A DNA stretch of 64,000 bases from Nocardia vulneris (GTDB lineage Bacteria > Actinomycetota > Actinomycetes > Mycobacteriales > Mycobacteriaceae): positions 1-64,000 of the forward strand of contig NZ_BDCI01000036.1 of NCBI RefSeq assembly GCF_001613425.1. Direction: 5' to 3'. Position 1 is the stretch's first letter. Every line of letters starts with the position of its first letter. Below, piece after piece: positions 51,539 through 60,810 of this stretch. The notes below the pieces were generated by a model. That model was not told the origin of the DNA. It saw only the letters and a program-made list of their open reading frames with translations, and searched no databases. The position numbers and the translations under genes are program-made.

Positions 51539-52173
51539 GGCCTGCGCGGTGTCTCGACATACCGGGCGAACCCGTCGAGCATCGCGTCGACCCCGATATC
51601 GAAGTGGTCGGCCGGTGAAAGGTCCTCGGCCGCATCGGGTTCCGCGCGTACCGCGGCGATGGTGTAGCTGAGCAGGTGGCCGAGCACGTATTCGCGCAGG
51701 CAGGTGGTCAGTTGCGCCGCGACATGCGCCGGAAACCCCGCACCCTGCAGATGTTCCACCAGCCAGCTGCCGGTCTCCAGCGCGGACTCGCTGCGCACCG
51801 GCCGAGTCGCGAAGACCGGCACCGCATTCGGATGCCGGCGCAATGTGGAGCACAACCGGTGGGTGTAGGCGCGCATGAGCTCGCGCCAAGGTTCCTGCCA
51901 GGGCAGCGAGGTCATGTCCAGCTCGTTGAACATGGTCGCGGCGACGGCGTCGAACAGGTCCTGCTGGTCGGCGAAGTGCCGGTAGGCCGCCATCGGGTCG
52001 GCGCCGAGCGCGGCGCCGAGTTTGCGCATGGAAAACCCGTCGATGCCGGTCTGGTCGATGAGGCGCAGCGCGACGACGGCGATGTGGTCGCGGTTCAGCG
52101 CGACCCGCCGCGACGGCGCGGCGCGGCGCGCGCTGTCGCGTATCGGCTTTCCGGCGGCGTTCTCGCCCTGCAC
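51532..52173 (-). CDS. TetR-family regulator (TetR_C type)
   Basis: 213 residues. HTH: RVALNRDHIAVVALRLIDQTGIDGFSMRKLGAALGADPMAAYRHFADQQDLFDAVAATM. The C-terminal part resembles TetR_C_1 repressors, which bind tetracycline-like or other small molecules. Two identical dyads precede the start, so it should repress itself. Divergent from nothing; the next gene upstream (S9 peptidase) runs the same way, 76 bp away, so the dyads may also affect readthrough. Confidence 0.9.
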   Translation of the reverse strand: MQGENAAGKPIRDSARRAAPSRRVALNRDHIAVVALRLIDQTGIDGFSMRKLGAALGADPMAAYRHFADQQDLFDAVAATMFNELDMTSLPWQEPWRELMRAYTHRLCSTLRRHPNAVPVFATRPVRSESALETGSWLVEHLQGAGFPAHVAAQLTTCLREYVLGHLLSYTIAAVRAEPDAAEDLSPADHFDIGVDAMLDGFARYVETPRRPH

Positions 52174-52193
52174 GACTGCTCCTCCCGAGCCGG

Positions 52194-52226
52194 GTCTACG
52201 GCGTAGACGACTCCACTACACCGTAG
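52194..52226. promoter_or_regulatory. Double TetR operator
   Basis: CTAC-GGC-GTAG (inside the perfect 15-bp palindrome GTCTACGGCGTAGAC at 52194-52208) and CTAC-ACC-GTAG (52216-52226), 20 bp centre to centre, two helical turns. Directly upstream of the TetR gene that starts at 52173. Confidence 0.8.
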
Positions 52227-52248
52227 GCCCGGGCGGTCGAATCGGCCG

Positions 52249-54306
52249 CTATTTGCCGCGTTCGATCAGCATCTGCGTGAAGAACTCGTAGATCAGGCCC
52301 GCCTGGAAGGCGGACTGCTTGTTGTCCGCCGCGCCGCCGTGGCCGCCTTCGATGTTCTCGTGGTACCAGAATTCGTGCCCTTGCTCCTCGAGCAGCGCGG
52401 CCATCTTGCGGGCGTGGCCGGGGTGCACGCGATCGTCGCGGGTGGAGGTGGTGAGCAGGATCGGCGGATAGGCCACGTCGGCGCGGGCGTTCTGATACGG
52501 CGAGTACTTGCTGATGTACTCCCATTCCTCGGGCTTGTCCGGGTCGCCGTACTCGGCGATCCACGAGGCGCCCGCGAGCAGCAGGTGATAGCGCTTCATG
52601 TCCAGCAGCGGCACCTGGCAGACGATCGCGCCGAACAGCTCCGGATAGCGGGTGAGCATCACGCCCATCAGCAGGCCGCCGTTGCTGCCGCCCACCGCGC
52701 CGAGCTGGTCGGCGGTCGTGATGCCTCGGGCGACAAGGTCTTTCGCGATCGCCGCGAAATCCTCGTACACCTTGTGCCGGTTCGCCTTCTGCACCGAGGT
52801 GTGCCACTGCGGGCCGTATTCGCCGCCGCCGCGGATGTTCGTCATCACCCAGGTGCCGCCGCGTTCCAGCCAGCCCATACCGGACGCGCCGCTGTAGGCC
52901 GGCGTGCGGGAGACCTCGAAGCCGCCGTAGCCGGACATCACCGTCGGGCCGGGCACGCCCTTGCGATCCCGATGCCGGATCACGAAGTACGGCACCGCGG
53001 TGCCGTCCGCCGAGGTCGCGAAGAACTGCTCGGTCTCGATGCCGTCGGCGTCGAAGAAGCCGGGCTCCTGCTTGAGCCGAATGCTCTGCCCGCCGACCGA
53101 ACTGGCCAGCAGTGTGGCGGGCGTGGTGAAACCACTGGTGGTGAGCATGAATTCGTCGCCGCCCTCGAGCGGGTCGAGATTCAGCACGCTGGTCGTCGCC
53201 ATCGGCGGGGTGTCGGCCAGTGACTCCCGGCGCCAGCCGTCGGCGCCCGGCGTCACCACGTACAGCTTGGTCTGCACGTCCTCCAGGGTGATCAGCAGCA
53301 GGTGGTGCTCGGTCCAGCCGTAGCCGTGCAGCGAGGTGTGCGCGTCCGGTGTGAAGATCACCTCGAAATCCCTTGCCCCGGCGAGGAATCGCTCGAAGTC
53401 GGTGGCCAGCAGCGCACCCGCGGGATAGGTCCGGCCGCCGACCTCCCACGGCGACTTCAACCGGACGAGCAGCCAGTCCTTGTACCAGGATTCGCTGGCG
53501 TCGGTCGGGGTGTCCAGGTGGGTCAGCGTGCCGTCGGCGCCGACCAGGTACACCTCTTCGTTGAAGAAGTCGGTGGCCCGGCCGACGAAATGCCGTTCGT
53601 AGCCCGGGGTTCGGTCATAACCCGCCGAGACCGCGACGTCCTCGGCCGCGCCCTCGAAGACGGTCTCCGCCGCCGTCAGTTCGGTACCGCGCCGCCAGCG
53701 CTTGGCGATGCGCGGATAGCCGGAATCGGTGAGCGAGCCGGGGCCGAAATCGGTGCCGATGTACACCGAATCCAGGTCGATCCAGCGCATCTCGGATTTC
53801 GCCTCGGGCAGGAAGTACCCGCCGTCTTCGGGGGCGATGAACGCCCTTGTCGCAAGGTCGAATTCGCGCACCACCTTGGCGTCCGCGCCGCCGCGGGACA
53901 GGCTGATCAGCGCCCGGGACTGTTCGGGCCGCAGTACCGCCGCGCCGCCCCAGACCCAGTTCTCCTCCTCGGCGGCAGCGAGCGCGTCCAGGTCGATCAG
54001 CACGTCCCAGTCCGGCGACTCCTTGGCGTATTCGTCGAAGGTCGTGCGCCGCCACAGGCCGCGCGGATGCTCGGCGTCGCGCCAGAAGTTGTAGAGCCAG
54101 CGGCCGCGCCGTCCCGGGTAGGCGATCTTGGTGTCCGTATCGAGCATGTCCAGGATGCGGTGCTCGAGTTCGCTGAACCGGTCGGAGGAGGCGAATCGCT
54201 CGACGACGAGGTCGTTGTGCGCCCGCGCCCAATCGAGGGCTCGCTCGTCGGTCACTTCTTCGAGCCAGAGGTAAGGATCGGTCACGTTCTGCTCAACGCC
54301 GCTCAT
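52249..54306 (-). CDS. Prolyl oligopeptidase family protein (S9A)
   Basis: 685 residues from the ATG at 54306. The first 400 residues form the propeller (DPYLWLEEVTDERALDWARAHN at the start is the usual S9A N-terminus). Catalytic Ser in GGSNGGLLMG, Asp in STRDDRVHPGHARKM, His in EGGHGG. Cleaves prolyl bonds in short peptides; no signal peptide, so cytoplasmic. Next gene on the same strand is an exported protein 42 nt upstream; overlap of function not evident. Confidence 0.95.
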   Translation of the reverse strand: MSGVEQNVTDPYLWLEEVTDERALDWARAHNDLVVERFASSDRFSELEHRILDMLDTDTKIAYPGRRGRWLYNFWRDAEHPRGLWRRTTFDEYAKESPDWDVLIDLDALAAAEEENWVWGGAAVLRPEQSRALISLSRGGADAKVVREFDLATRAFIAPEDGGYFLPEAKSEMRWIDLDSVYIGTDFGPGSLTDSGYPRIAKRWRRGTELTAAETVFEGAAEDVAVSAGYDRTPGYERHFVGRATDFFNEEVYLVGADGTLTHLDTPTDASESWYKDWLLVRLKSPWEVGGRTYPAGALLATDFERFLAGARDFEVIFTPDAHTSLHGYGWTEHHLLLITLEDVQTKLYVVTPGADGWRRESLADTPPMATTSVLNLDPLEGGDEFMLTTSGFTTPATLLASSVGGQSIRLKQEPGFFDADGIETEQFFATSADGTAVPYFVIRHRDRKGVPGPTVMSGYGGFEVSRTPAYSGASGMGWLERGGTWVMTNIRGGGEYGPQWHTSVQKANRHKVYEDFAAIAKDLVARGITTADQLGAVGGSNGGLLMGVMLTRYPELFGAIVCQVPLLDMKRYHLLLAGASWIAEYGDPDKPEEWEYISKYSPYQNARADVAYPPILLTTSTRDDRVHPGHARKMAALLEEQGHEFWYHENIEGGHGGAADNKQSAFQAGLIYEFFTQMLIERGK

Positions 54307-54347
54307 CCCCACATTGTTGCCGAGCGCCGCGCATCGGCACGTGGGGG

Positions 54348-54893
54348 TTACCACAAGTGTGCTACGTCCACCACGACGCGCGAGCCGCTACCGGGACCGT
54401 CGAGGGTGAACACCCGCATCGGCAAGCGGGCGCGCACCCCGAGGCCGACGGTGGTCTGACCTTCGAACGAGCCGGCCCACGCGACCTGACGGAAGGTGCG
54501 ATAGCCGGCGACGTCGGCCAGCTCGGTACGGTGCGCCGGCTGGTAGGTGGCGTGGCCTGCGTCGTTGTAGGCGGGCGCGAGCACGACGACATTCAGGAAC
54601 GCGCCGCCGCGCAGCGCGACCGGCGTACCCGATCCGTCCGCGCGGACCCGGTCGACGTAGCCGACCCGATACCCCGACACCGGGCCGGCCAGGTCGATGA
54701 CCAGCCGGTCGAAGCATTCGTGGCGGCCGGTGCGCAGGCCGGTGACCGGCGCGGTGGACATCGCGGGATTCGTTTTGTCGAGCGAACCCCACACCAGTCC
54801 GCAGTAGGCGGGAGTCGCGGTAGCCGCGCCGGGCACGATCCAGAGGCCGGCGCACAGCGCGACGGAGGCGATCAGGAGAAACAAGCGACGCAT
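54348..54893 (-). CDS. Secreted AMIN-like domain protein
   Basis: 181 residues with a signal peptide (LLIASVALCAGLWIVPGAATATPAYC). The exported part is a beta-rich AMIN-like domain: VTGLRTGRHECFDRLVIDLAGPVSGYRVGYVD, then FLNVVVLAP and GLGVRARLPMRVFTLDGPGSGSRVVVDVAHLW. AMIN-type domains bind peptidoglycan or wall polymers. Probably in an operon with the S9 peptidase gene downstream. Confidence 0.85.
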   Translation of the reverse strand: MRRLFLLIASVALCAGLWIVPGAATATPAYCGLVWGSLDKTNPAMSTAPVTGLRTGRHECFDRLVIDLAGPVSGYRVGYVDRVRADGSGTPVALRGGAFLNVVVLAPAYNDAGHATYQPAHRTELADVAGYRTFRQVAWAGSFEGQTTVGLGVRARLPMRVFTLDGPGSGSRVVVDVAHLW

Positions 54894-55102
54894 GTCGCAC
54901 CGCCTTCAGGCAGTAAGAATGGAGCACTCGGTGAATCGGGCGAATTGGACACGCTGTTACCGTGCGCGGCGCTGACCTCGGTCAAGGCGGATTGCACCGA
55001 ATCGATGCACAGCGCCACCGCGGGTTTGCCGGTGACCGCGTCCGCCGCGGCACCGGCAGTAGGATCGCAGCTCCGAGGCCGGTCCGATCAGGAGGTTCGC
55101 GG

Positions 55103-56077
55103 TTGCCGCACTTTCTCTGGGAGCAGCACTGCTGTCTGCCGCTGCTGCCGTCGGCGCGGATCGCGGATCTGGCGCGCTATCCGTCCGGCTCGTATCTGTC
55201 GGTGAACGTCGGCTATTCGGCGCAGTCGACCGCCGATTCGCTGGCACTGATCCGGCAGTTCCGCGCGGACGCCCACGCCGATGGCCGATTCCGGTTGGTG
55301 CACAAGCACTCCGACATCGGCGACCCGGAAACCATCGCGCTCGCCTTCGATCTGGAGGACTCGGGCCCCCTCGGCGGTGACCTGGACAACGTCGCGCGGT
55401 TCTACGAGTTGGGTGTGCGTTCGCTGCTACCCACCTACAACCATGCCAACGCGGCCGGGTGCGGGTGTCTCGACACCGCGGACACCGGGCTCACCGCCTA
55501 CGGCCGAGAGCTGGTGCGCGCGCTCAACGAGGTCGGCATGTTCGTCGACGGGTCGCACTGTTCCCGCCGCACCGCGCTGGATCTCGCCGCGCATTCGCAG
55601 GCGCCGGTGATCTACAGCCACTCGAATTTCGCCGCACTCTGGGAGCATCCGCGCAACATCACCGACGAGCAGGCGAAGGTCTGCGCCGCCACCGGCGGGG
55701 TGATCGGACTGAACGGCGTCGGAATCTTTCTGGGACACAACGGGATCGATGCGGCCGGCGCGCGGATCGAGGCGCTGGCCGACCACGTCGAACACGGTGC
55801 CGCACTCGTCGGCATCGAGCACATCGGGATCGGCTCGGACTATTCGTTCGACGCCGCGGATTTCAACGACATGCTCGCCCAGCACCCCGAGGCGTTCTCC
55901 GAGTCCTACACGAAATGGGGCCCGCTGCAATGGGTTCCGCCGGAAGACCTGCTCGGCCTGGGTGCGGTGCCCGGCCTCGACGCGGTACTCACCCGGCGCG
56001 GTTTCAGCGCCGCCGATCGAGCGGCGGTGTTCGGCGGCAACTTCTCCCGCGTCGCGGCACAGGTCTGGCGGGACTAG
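55103..56077 (+). CDS. Membrane dipeptidase (peptidase M19)
   Basis: 324 residues from the TTG at 55103, with GGAGG 7 nt upstream; a longer frame to 54962 covers a leader. Zinc-site text is present in order: EQHCC near residue 9 in place of the usual DGHND, the bridging acidic residue in ALAFDLEDSG, His in VIYSHSNFAAL, and GIEHIGIGSDY (Asp). Members hydrolyse dipeptides, including D-amino-acid ones. The altered first motif makes the enzyme unusual. The 200-bp gap to the AMIN-like gene is divergent. Confidence 0.85.
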   Translation: MPHFLWEQHCCLPLLPSARIADLARYPSGSYLSVNVGYSAQSTADSLALIRQFRADAHADGRFRLVHKHSDIGDPETIALAFDLEDSGPLGGDLDNVARFYELGVRSLLPTYNHANAAGCGCLDTADTGLTAYGRELVRALNEVGMFVDGSHCSRRTALDLAAHSQAPVIYSHSNFAALWEHPRNITDEQAKVCAATGGVIGLNGVGIFLGHNGIDAAGARIEALADHVEHGAALVGIEHIGIGSDYSFDAADFNDMLAQHPEAFSESYTKWGPLQWVPPEDLLGLGAVPGLDAVLTRRGFSAADRAAVFGGNFSRVAAQVWRD

Positions 56078-56119
56078 TCGCGAGCACGGGACCGGCCGAA
56101 AGCACAGTCCCCGAACAGG

Positions 56120-56148
56120 TGTGGCGCGACCATACCGGTCGCGCCACA
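56120..56148. terminator. Bidirectional terminator
   Basis: A perfect 12-bp stem (TGTGGCGCGACC with GGTCGCGCCACA) with a 5-nt loop, between the convergent dipeptidase and MDR genes. Confidence 0.9.
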
Positions 56149-56162
56149 TAACCCGTGCGCGC

Positions 56163-57209
56163 TCAGCCGAGGCGCACCAGCATCTTGCCGGTGTTGGCGC
56201 CGGAGAGCACGCCGAGGAAGGCGGCCGGGGCCTGCTCGAGTCCCTCGTAGACGGTTTCGGTGGTGCGCAGGGTACCGTCGGCCAGCCAGCCCGCGGCCTT
56301 GCCGATGTACTCGCCGAAGATCGGGAAGTAGCTGTTGACCAGCATGCCGCGCAGCGAAACCTCCCGGGTCGCAGCCTTGTACAGGTCCGGACCCGGCGCG
56401 TCGGCGGCGCCGTTGTAGCCGCTGATCGCGCCGACCAGTGCGATCCGGCCCTTCGGCCGCATCGCCTCGACCGCGACGCGCAGGTGTTCGCCGCCCACGC
56501 TGTCGAGGTAGACGTCGATGCCCTCGGGCGCCGCCGCGGCCAGCTGCCCGGCCAGATCGCCGGCCCGGTAGTCGAGGGCGGCGTCGAAGCCGAATTCGTC
56601 GAGCAGCAGCCGGGTCTTGGCCGGGCCGCCCGCGGAGCCGATCACTTTCGCCGCGCCGAGTGCCCGGGCGATCTGGCCCGCGACGCTGCCGACCGCCCCC
56701 GCGGCGGCCGAGATGAACACGGTGTCACCGGGATTCACCTGCGCCACATCGGTGAGCGCGGCGTACGCGGTGAGACCCGTGGTGCCGAGCGCACCGAGGT
56801 AGTGGTGGTCGGCGGCGAGCGCGGGATCGATCGGGGTGGCCACGGCCGCGTCCAGCACCGCGTACTCCCGCCAGCCCGCGAAGTGGGACACGGTGCTGCC
56901 CACCGGAATTCCCGGCGCTGTGGAGGCGACGACCGCGCCGACCGCGGATCCCTCCAATGCCTCGCCCAGCTGGAACGGCGCGATGTAGGACGGCCGGTCG
57001 TCCATCCGGCCCCGCATGTACGGGTCCACGGACATCCAGGTGTTGCGCACCAGGATCTGCCCCGCGGCCAGCGCCGGAATCGGCTTGTCCACCAGCGCGA
57101 AATCCGCGGCGGTCGGCGCGCCGGTCGGCCGCGCCGCCAGCTGGATCTCGCGCGAGGTCCGCGGCAGGCCGGTCTGGGTGGTCTCGGTGTCGGTGGTCTG
57201 AACGCTCAT
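56163..57209 (-). CDS. NADP-dependent medium-chain reductase (CurA/YncB-like)
   Basis: 348 residues. The zinc-free MDR pattern is seen: REIQLAARPTGAPTAADFALVDKPIP, WMSVDPYMRGRM, VFISAAAGAVGSVAGQIARALG (NADP loop), YLDSVGGEHL. Members reduce enals, enones or similar. The AraC-type gene on the same strand upstream probably activates it. Confidence 0.93.
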   Translation of the reverse strand: MSVQTTDTETTQTGLPRTSREIQLAARPTGAPTAADFALVDKPIPALAAGQILVRNTWMSVDPYMRGRMDDRPSYIAPFQLGEALEGSAVGAVVASTAPGIPVGSTVSHFAGWREYAVLDAAVATPIDPALAADHHYLGALGTTGLTAYAALTDVAQVNPGDTVFISAAAGAVGSVAGQIARALGAAKVIGSAGGPAKTRLLLDEFGFDAALDYRAGDLAGQLAAAAPEGIDVYLDSVGGEHLRVAVEAMRPKGRIALVGAISGYNGAADAPGPDLYKAATREVSLRGMLVNSYFPIFGEYIGKAAGWLADGTLRTTETVYEGLEQAPAAFLGVLSGANTGKMLVRLG

Positions 57210-57337
57210 TGCTCTGCCTCTGCTTCGGTGACTCTCGCGGACCCCGTCGATCCGGTACGGCCAACGCTATGAGCTGCGCGTCGTCGGCCCCAGGTCCGCG
57301 CACGCCACGCACCGGTCCAAATGCGACAGGTCTGGGG

Positions 57338-58420
57338 TCAGGAGAGTTTGAGGCGTGACGGGGACGTGCCGCTCCAGCGGTGCACTGCCTTGCGCAGCGC
57401 CCGATCGTCGGTGAAGCCGAGCCGGTCGGCGATCGCCGCGGTGCTCAGCTGCCCTTCGGCGAGTAGCGCTTTCGCCTGTTCGTAGCGGACCCGGTCGTAT
57501 TCGGCTCGCCAACTGGTGCCGTGTTCGGCGAGCTGCCGCTGCAGGGTGCGCGGGCTGACCGCGAGGCGGCGGGCGACGGTCGTCAGCGCCGCGTCACCGG
57601 CGGCGAGGGCCGCGCCCAGCGCGACGCGGAACGCTTCCAGCGGACCGGGGATGGTGCGCGCGGAGGCCAGGACCAGGTCGGCGTGGCTGCGCAGCAACTC
57701 GGCCAGCATCGGGTCGGCGCGGGGCAGTGCGGCGGTGGCATCGGCGGCGGCGAAGGTGATGGTGTCGGCGGGTGCGTCGAACTCGATGCGGTCGGTGCCG
57801 AAGGCGTCCACCAGCACGGCGTGGTCGGCCGGCGCGGCGCGGCTGAAGGCGACCCGCTCGGGTACCACGGGCCTGCCGGTGGCTTCGCGAGCACGCCGCA
57901 GGTAGTAGGCGAGCACGTACTCGTTGACGGCCGCCACCACCGCCGGATCGCCCGCGGTGGTGCGGAAGCCGACGGTGAGCGCGCCGTCGTGGGTGAGGTC
58001 GAAGCCTTCGGCGGCCGCGGTCACCAACCGGTGATACGGCTGTGCGGCGAGCAGCGCGTCGGTCAGCGTCGGCCCGTTCGTGACGAGATAGTCCCAGGTG
58101 GTGAGCGTGCCGAGCGGCGCTGCCGCGACCACCGCGAGCCCGGCCCCTGGCTCCGGATGGGCCTGAGCGAGCAGCTCCCACAGCCGGATCAGCGAGTGCA
58201 GCGGAATGCGATCGAGCTCGCCCGCCAAAGCCGCGTCATCGACTCCGTGGATCGCCGCGAGCCGGTCCGCGCCGACGCCGAACCGCAGCGCGGTGTCGCG
58301 GACCAGCCGGATCAGCTGCGTCGAGGCCGTGCCGTCGATCGGCGAGGCCGGTGATGGAGGGCCGCCCGGTGCGGCCGTGTGGTCGGCGGCGATCGCACCC
58401 GCCGATCGACCCGCATCCAC
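57338..58420 (-). CDS. AraC-family regulator
   Basis: 360 residues from a GTG. The N-terminal 200 form an arabinose-binding-type (OruR/ArgR-like) domain: LIRLVRDTALRFGVGADRLAAIHGV and PLGTLTTWDYLVTNGPTLTDAL. The C-terminal HTH pair has RRLAVSPRTLQRQLAEHGTSWRAEYDRVRYEQAKALLAEGQLSTAAIADRLGFTDDRALRKAVHRWSGTSPS. It lies 128 bp upstream of the reductase gene on the same strand, so the reductase is the likely target. Confidence 0.93.
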   Translation of the reverse strand: MDAGRSAGAIAADHTAAPGGPPSPASPIDGTASTQLIRLVRDTALRFGVGADRLAAIHGVDDAALAGELDRIPLHSLIRLWELLAQAHPEPGAGLAVVAAAPLGTLTTWDYLVTNGPTLTDALLAAQPYHRLVTAAAEGFDLTHDGALTVGFRTTAGDPAVVAAVNEYVLAYYLRRAREATGRPVVPERVAFSRAAPADHAVLVDAFGTDRIEFDAPADTITFAAADATAALPRADPMLAELLRSHADLVLASARTIPGPLEAFRVALGAALAAGDAALTTVARRLAVSPRTLQRQLAEHGTSWRAEYDRVRYEQAKALLAEGQLSTAAIADRLGFTDDRALRKAVHRWSGTSPSRLKLS

Positions 58421-58553
58421 GGGTCAACAGTAGCGAGCCCGGACCGCTCGGTCTCGATCCGATCCGCTCCGCGACCGCCGGGGTGTGGCCCACGGCGCAT
58501 TGTTGTGGGGGACCGGTGGGCCAACTCGCGGCGACAGAGTTAGGCTCGGTGGC

Positions 58554-59957
58554 GTGACTTCCCATTACGACGTTGTCGTTCTCGGTGCCGGTCCTGGCGG
58601 TTACGTCGCCGCCATCCGTGCGGCACAGTTAGGCCTCCGTACCGCGATCGTCGAGCAAAAGTACTGGGGCGGTGTGTGCCTGAACGTCGGCTGCATCCCT
58701 TCCAAGGCGCTGCTGCGTAACGCCGAACTCGCGCACATCTTCACCAAGGAAGCCAAGACCTTCGGGATCTCGGGCCAGGTGGACTTCGACTTCGGTGTGG
58801 CGTTCGATCGCAGCCGCAAGGTGGCGGACGGCCGGGTCAAGGGCGTCCACTTCCTGATGAAGAAGAACAAGATCGACGAGTTCGACGGCAAGGGCACCTT
58901 CACCGACGCGAACACCCTGTCGGTCGAGTTGTCGAAGGGCGGCACCGAGACCGTCACGTTCGACAACGTGATCATCGCGACCGGCACCGTCACCAAGCTG
59001 CTGCCCGGCACCCAGCTCAGCGCCAACGTGGTCACCTACGAGGAGCAGATCCTCACCCGCGACCTGCCCGGCTCGATCCTGATCGTCGGCGCGGGCGCCA
59101 TCGGCATGGAGTTCGCCTACGTCCTCAAGAACTACGGCGTGGACGTGCGCATCGTCGAGTTCCTCGACCGAGCGCTGCCGAACGAGGACGTCGACGTCTC
59201 CAAGGAGATCACCAAGCAGTACAAGAAGCTCGGCATCACCATCACCACCGGTGCGGCCGTGCAGTCCATCGATGACGACGGCTCGAAGGTCACCGTCTCG
59301 ATCAAGGACAACAAGTCCGGCAACGTGGAGACGGTCACCGTCGACAAGGTGCTGCAGGCCGTCGGCTTCGCGCCCCGGGTCGAGGGTTACGGCCTCGAGG
59401 CGGCGGGCGTGCAGCTCACCGACCGCGGCGCCATCGCGATCGACGACTACATGCGCACCAACGTGGATCACATCTACGCCATCGGCGATGTCACCGCCAA
59501 GCTGCAGCTGGCCCACGTCGCGGAGGCGCAGGGCGTGGTCGCGGCCGAGACCATCGCGGGTGCGGACACCGTCACCCTGGGCGATTACCGGATGATGCCG
59601 CGCGCCACCTTCTGTCAGCCGCAGGTCGCCAGCTTCGGCCTGACCGAACAGCAGGCCCGCGACGAGGGCTACGACGTGAAGGTCGCGACCTTCCCGTTCA
59701 CCGCCAACGGCAAGGCGCACGGCCTCGCCGATCCGACCGGCTTCGTCAAGCTCGTCGCCGACAACAAGTACGGCGAACTGCTCGGCGGCCACCTGATCGG
59801 CCCGGACGTCTCGGAGCTGCTGCCCGAGCTGACCCTGGCGCAGAAGTGGGATCTCACGGTCAACGAGCTGACCCGCAACGTGCACACGCACCCGACGCTC
59901 AGCGAAGCCCTGCAGGAGGCTTTCCACGGCCTCGCCGGGCACATGATCAACTTCTGA
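58554..59957 (+). CDS. lpdA: Dihydrolipoyl dehydrogenase
   Basis: 467 residues from the GTG at 58554. FAD motif VVVLGAGPGGYVAAIRAAQLG, redox pair WGGVCLNVGCIPSKALL, NAD loop VGAGAIGMEFAYVLKNYGVDV, YAIGDVTAK, and the C-terminal His-Glu pair in HTHPTLSEALQEA. E3 of pyruvate, 2-oxoglutarate and branched-chain dehydrogenase complexes, and in mycobacteria also of a peroxynitrite reductase. Single-gene unit with its own terminator. Confidence 0.97.
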   Translation: MTSHYDVVVLGAGPGGYVAAIRAAQLGLRTAIVEQKYWGGVCLNVGCIPSKALLRNAELAHIFTKEAKTFGISGQVDFDFGVAFDRSRKVADGRVKGVHFLMKKNKIDEFDGKGTFTDANTLSVELSKGGTETVTFDNVIIATGTVTKLLPGTQLSANVVTYEEQILTRDLPGSILIVGAGAIGMEFAYVLKNYGVDVRIVEFLDRALPNEDVDVSKEITKQYKKLGITITTGAAVQSIDDDGSKVTVSIKDNKSGNVETVTVDKVLQAVGFAPRVEGYGLEAAGVQLTDRGAIAIDDYMRTNVDHIYAIGDVTAKLQLAHVAEAQGVVAAETIAGADTVTLGDYRMMPRATFCQPQVASFGLTEQQARDEGYDVKVATFPFTANGKAHGLADPTGFVKLVADNKYGELLGGHLIGPDVSELLPELTLAQKWDLTVNELTRNVHTHPTLSEALQEAFHGLAGHMINF

Positions 59958-59967
59958 GCCGAGCCCT

Positions 59968-60001
59968 GAAGCGGTGGCGTCCTGCGGGACGCCACCGCTT
60001 C
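59968..60001 (+). terminator. Terminator after lpd
   Basis: A perfect 15-bp stem (GAAGCGGTGGCGTCC with GGACGCCACCGCTTC), TGCG loop, 10 nt past the stop. Confidence 0.93.
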
Positions 60002-60105
60002 TGCGTGCTGCGGCGGCGTGCGTGAAAGCGTCGGCAAGTCTGTGCGCGGCAAGGGAAATCGTGCGCCGCGCACTGGTGGACCCTGCGCCGGTTTGCTAGA
60101 CAGCA

Positions 60106-60810
60106 ATGATGCGGAAGTGGTTCATCGGTGCTGCGCTGGTTCTCGTCGTGCTGCTGGTGCTGGCGGTCGGCGGGTACTACCTGATGAACTCGCGCAGTTT
60201 CCAGTTGGCCGGGCGGTTGGTGAACCGGGTCGACACGGCCGACAAAGTAGTGGCGCTGACCCTGGACGACGGGCCGACCGATCGCACCCCCGAGGTGCTG
60301 AAAACCCTTGCGGACGCCCAGATTCCGGCCACCTTCTATCTGGTGGGCGGCGACCTCGAGGCCCGTCCCCACTACGGCAGGGCGATCGCCGCGGCCGGAC
60401 ACGAGATCGGCAACCACAGCTACCACCACCGCCGCATGGTCTTCACCTCCGCCGATACGGTCCGCGACGAGATCGAGCGCACCGACGCCGAGATCGCGAA
60501 AACCGGCTACCAGGGCGAGGTCACGTTCCGGCCGCCGTACGGCAAGAAGCTCTGGTCGCTGCCGAAATACCTGTCCGATCACGACCGCACCACGGTGACC
60601 TGGGACGTGGAACCGGCCACGGGAGCAGCCGACACCAGCGACGGGATCGCCGCGCAGACGGTGCGCGAGGTGCGTCCCGGCTCGATCATCATCCTGCACG
60701 TGATGCATCGGTGGGCGGGCCCGGCGCTGGCCGCCATACCGCGTATCGTCAGCGAACTCCGCGCCGCGGGTTATCGATTCGTCACGGTCGCGGAGCTGCT
60801 GCGGCACTGA
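60106..60810 (+). CDS. Polysaccharide deacetylase (NodB domain), membrane-anchored
   Basis: 234 residues; the ATG at 60109 is also possible. One N-terminal membrane helix (residues 5-27), then the NodB domain: ALTLDDGPTDRTPEVL (two Asp), HSYHHRRM (metal His pair), FRPPYGKK, a Trp and IILHVMH. It would deacetylate wall or capsule amino-sugars outside the membrane. It shares a stop boundary with the F420-type gene: the two stops touch (60810/60811). Confidence 0.93.
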   Translation: MMRKWFIGAALVLVVLLVLAVGGYYLMNSRSFQLAGRLVNRVDTADKVVALTLDDGPTDRTPEVLKTLADAQIPATFYLVGGDLEARPHYGRAIAAAGHEIGNHSYHHRRMVFTSADTVRDEIERTDAEIAKTGYQGEVTFRPPYGKKLWSLPKYLSDHDRTTVTWDVEPATGAADTSDGIAAQTVREVRPGSIIILHVMHRWAGPALAAIPRIVSELRAAGYRFVTVAELLRH

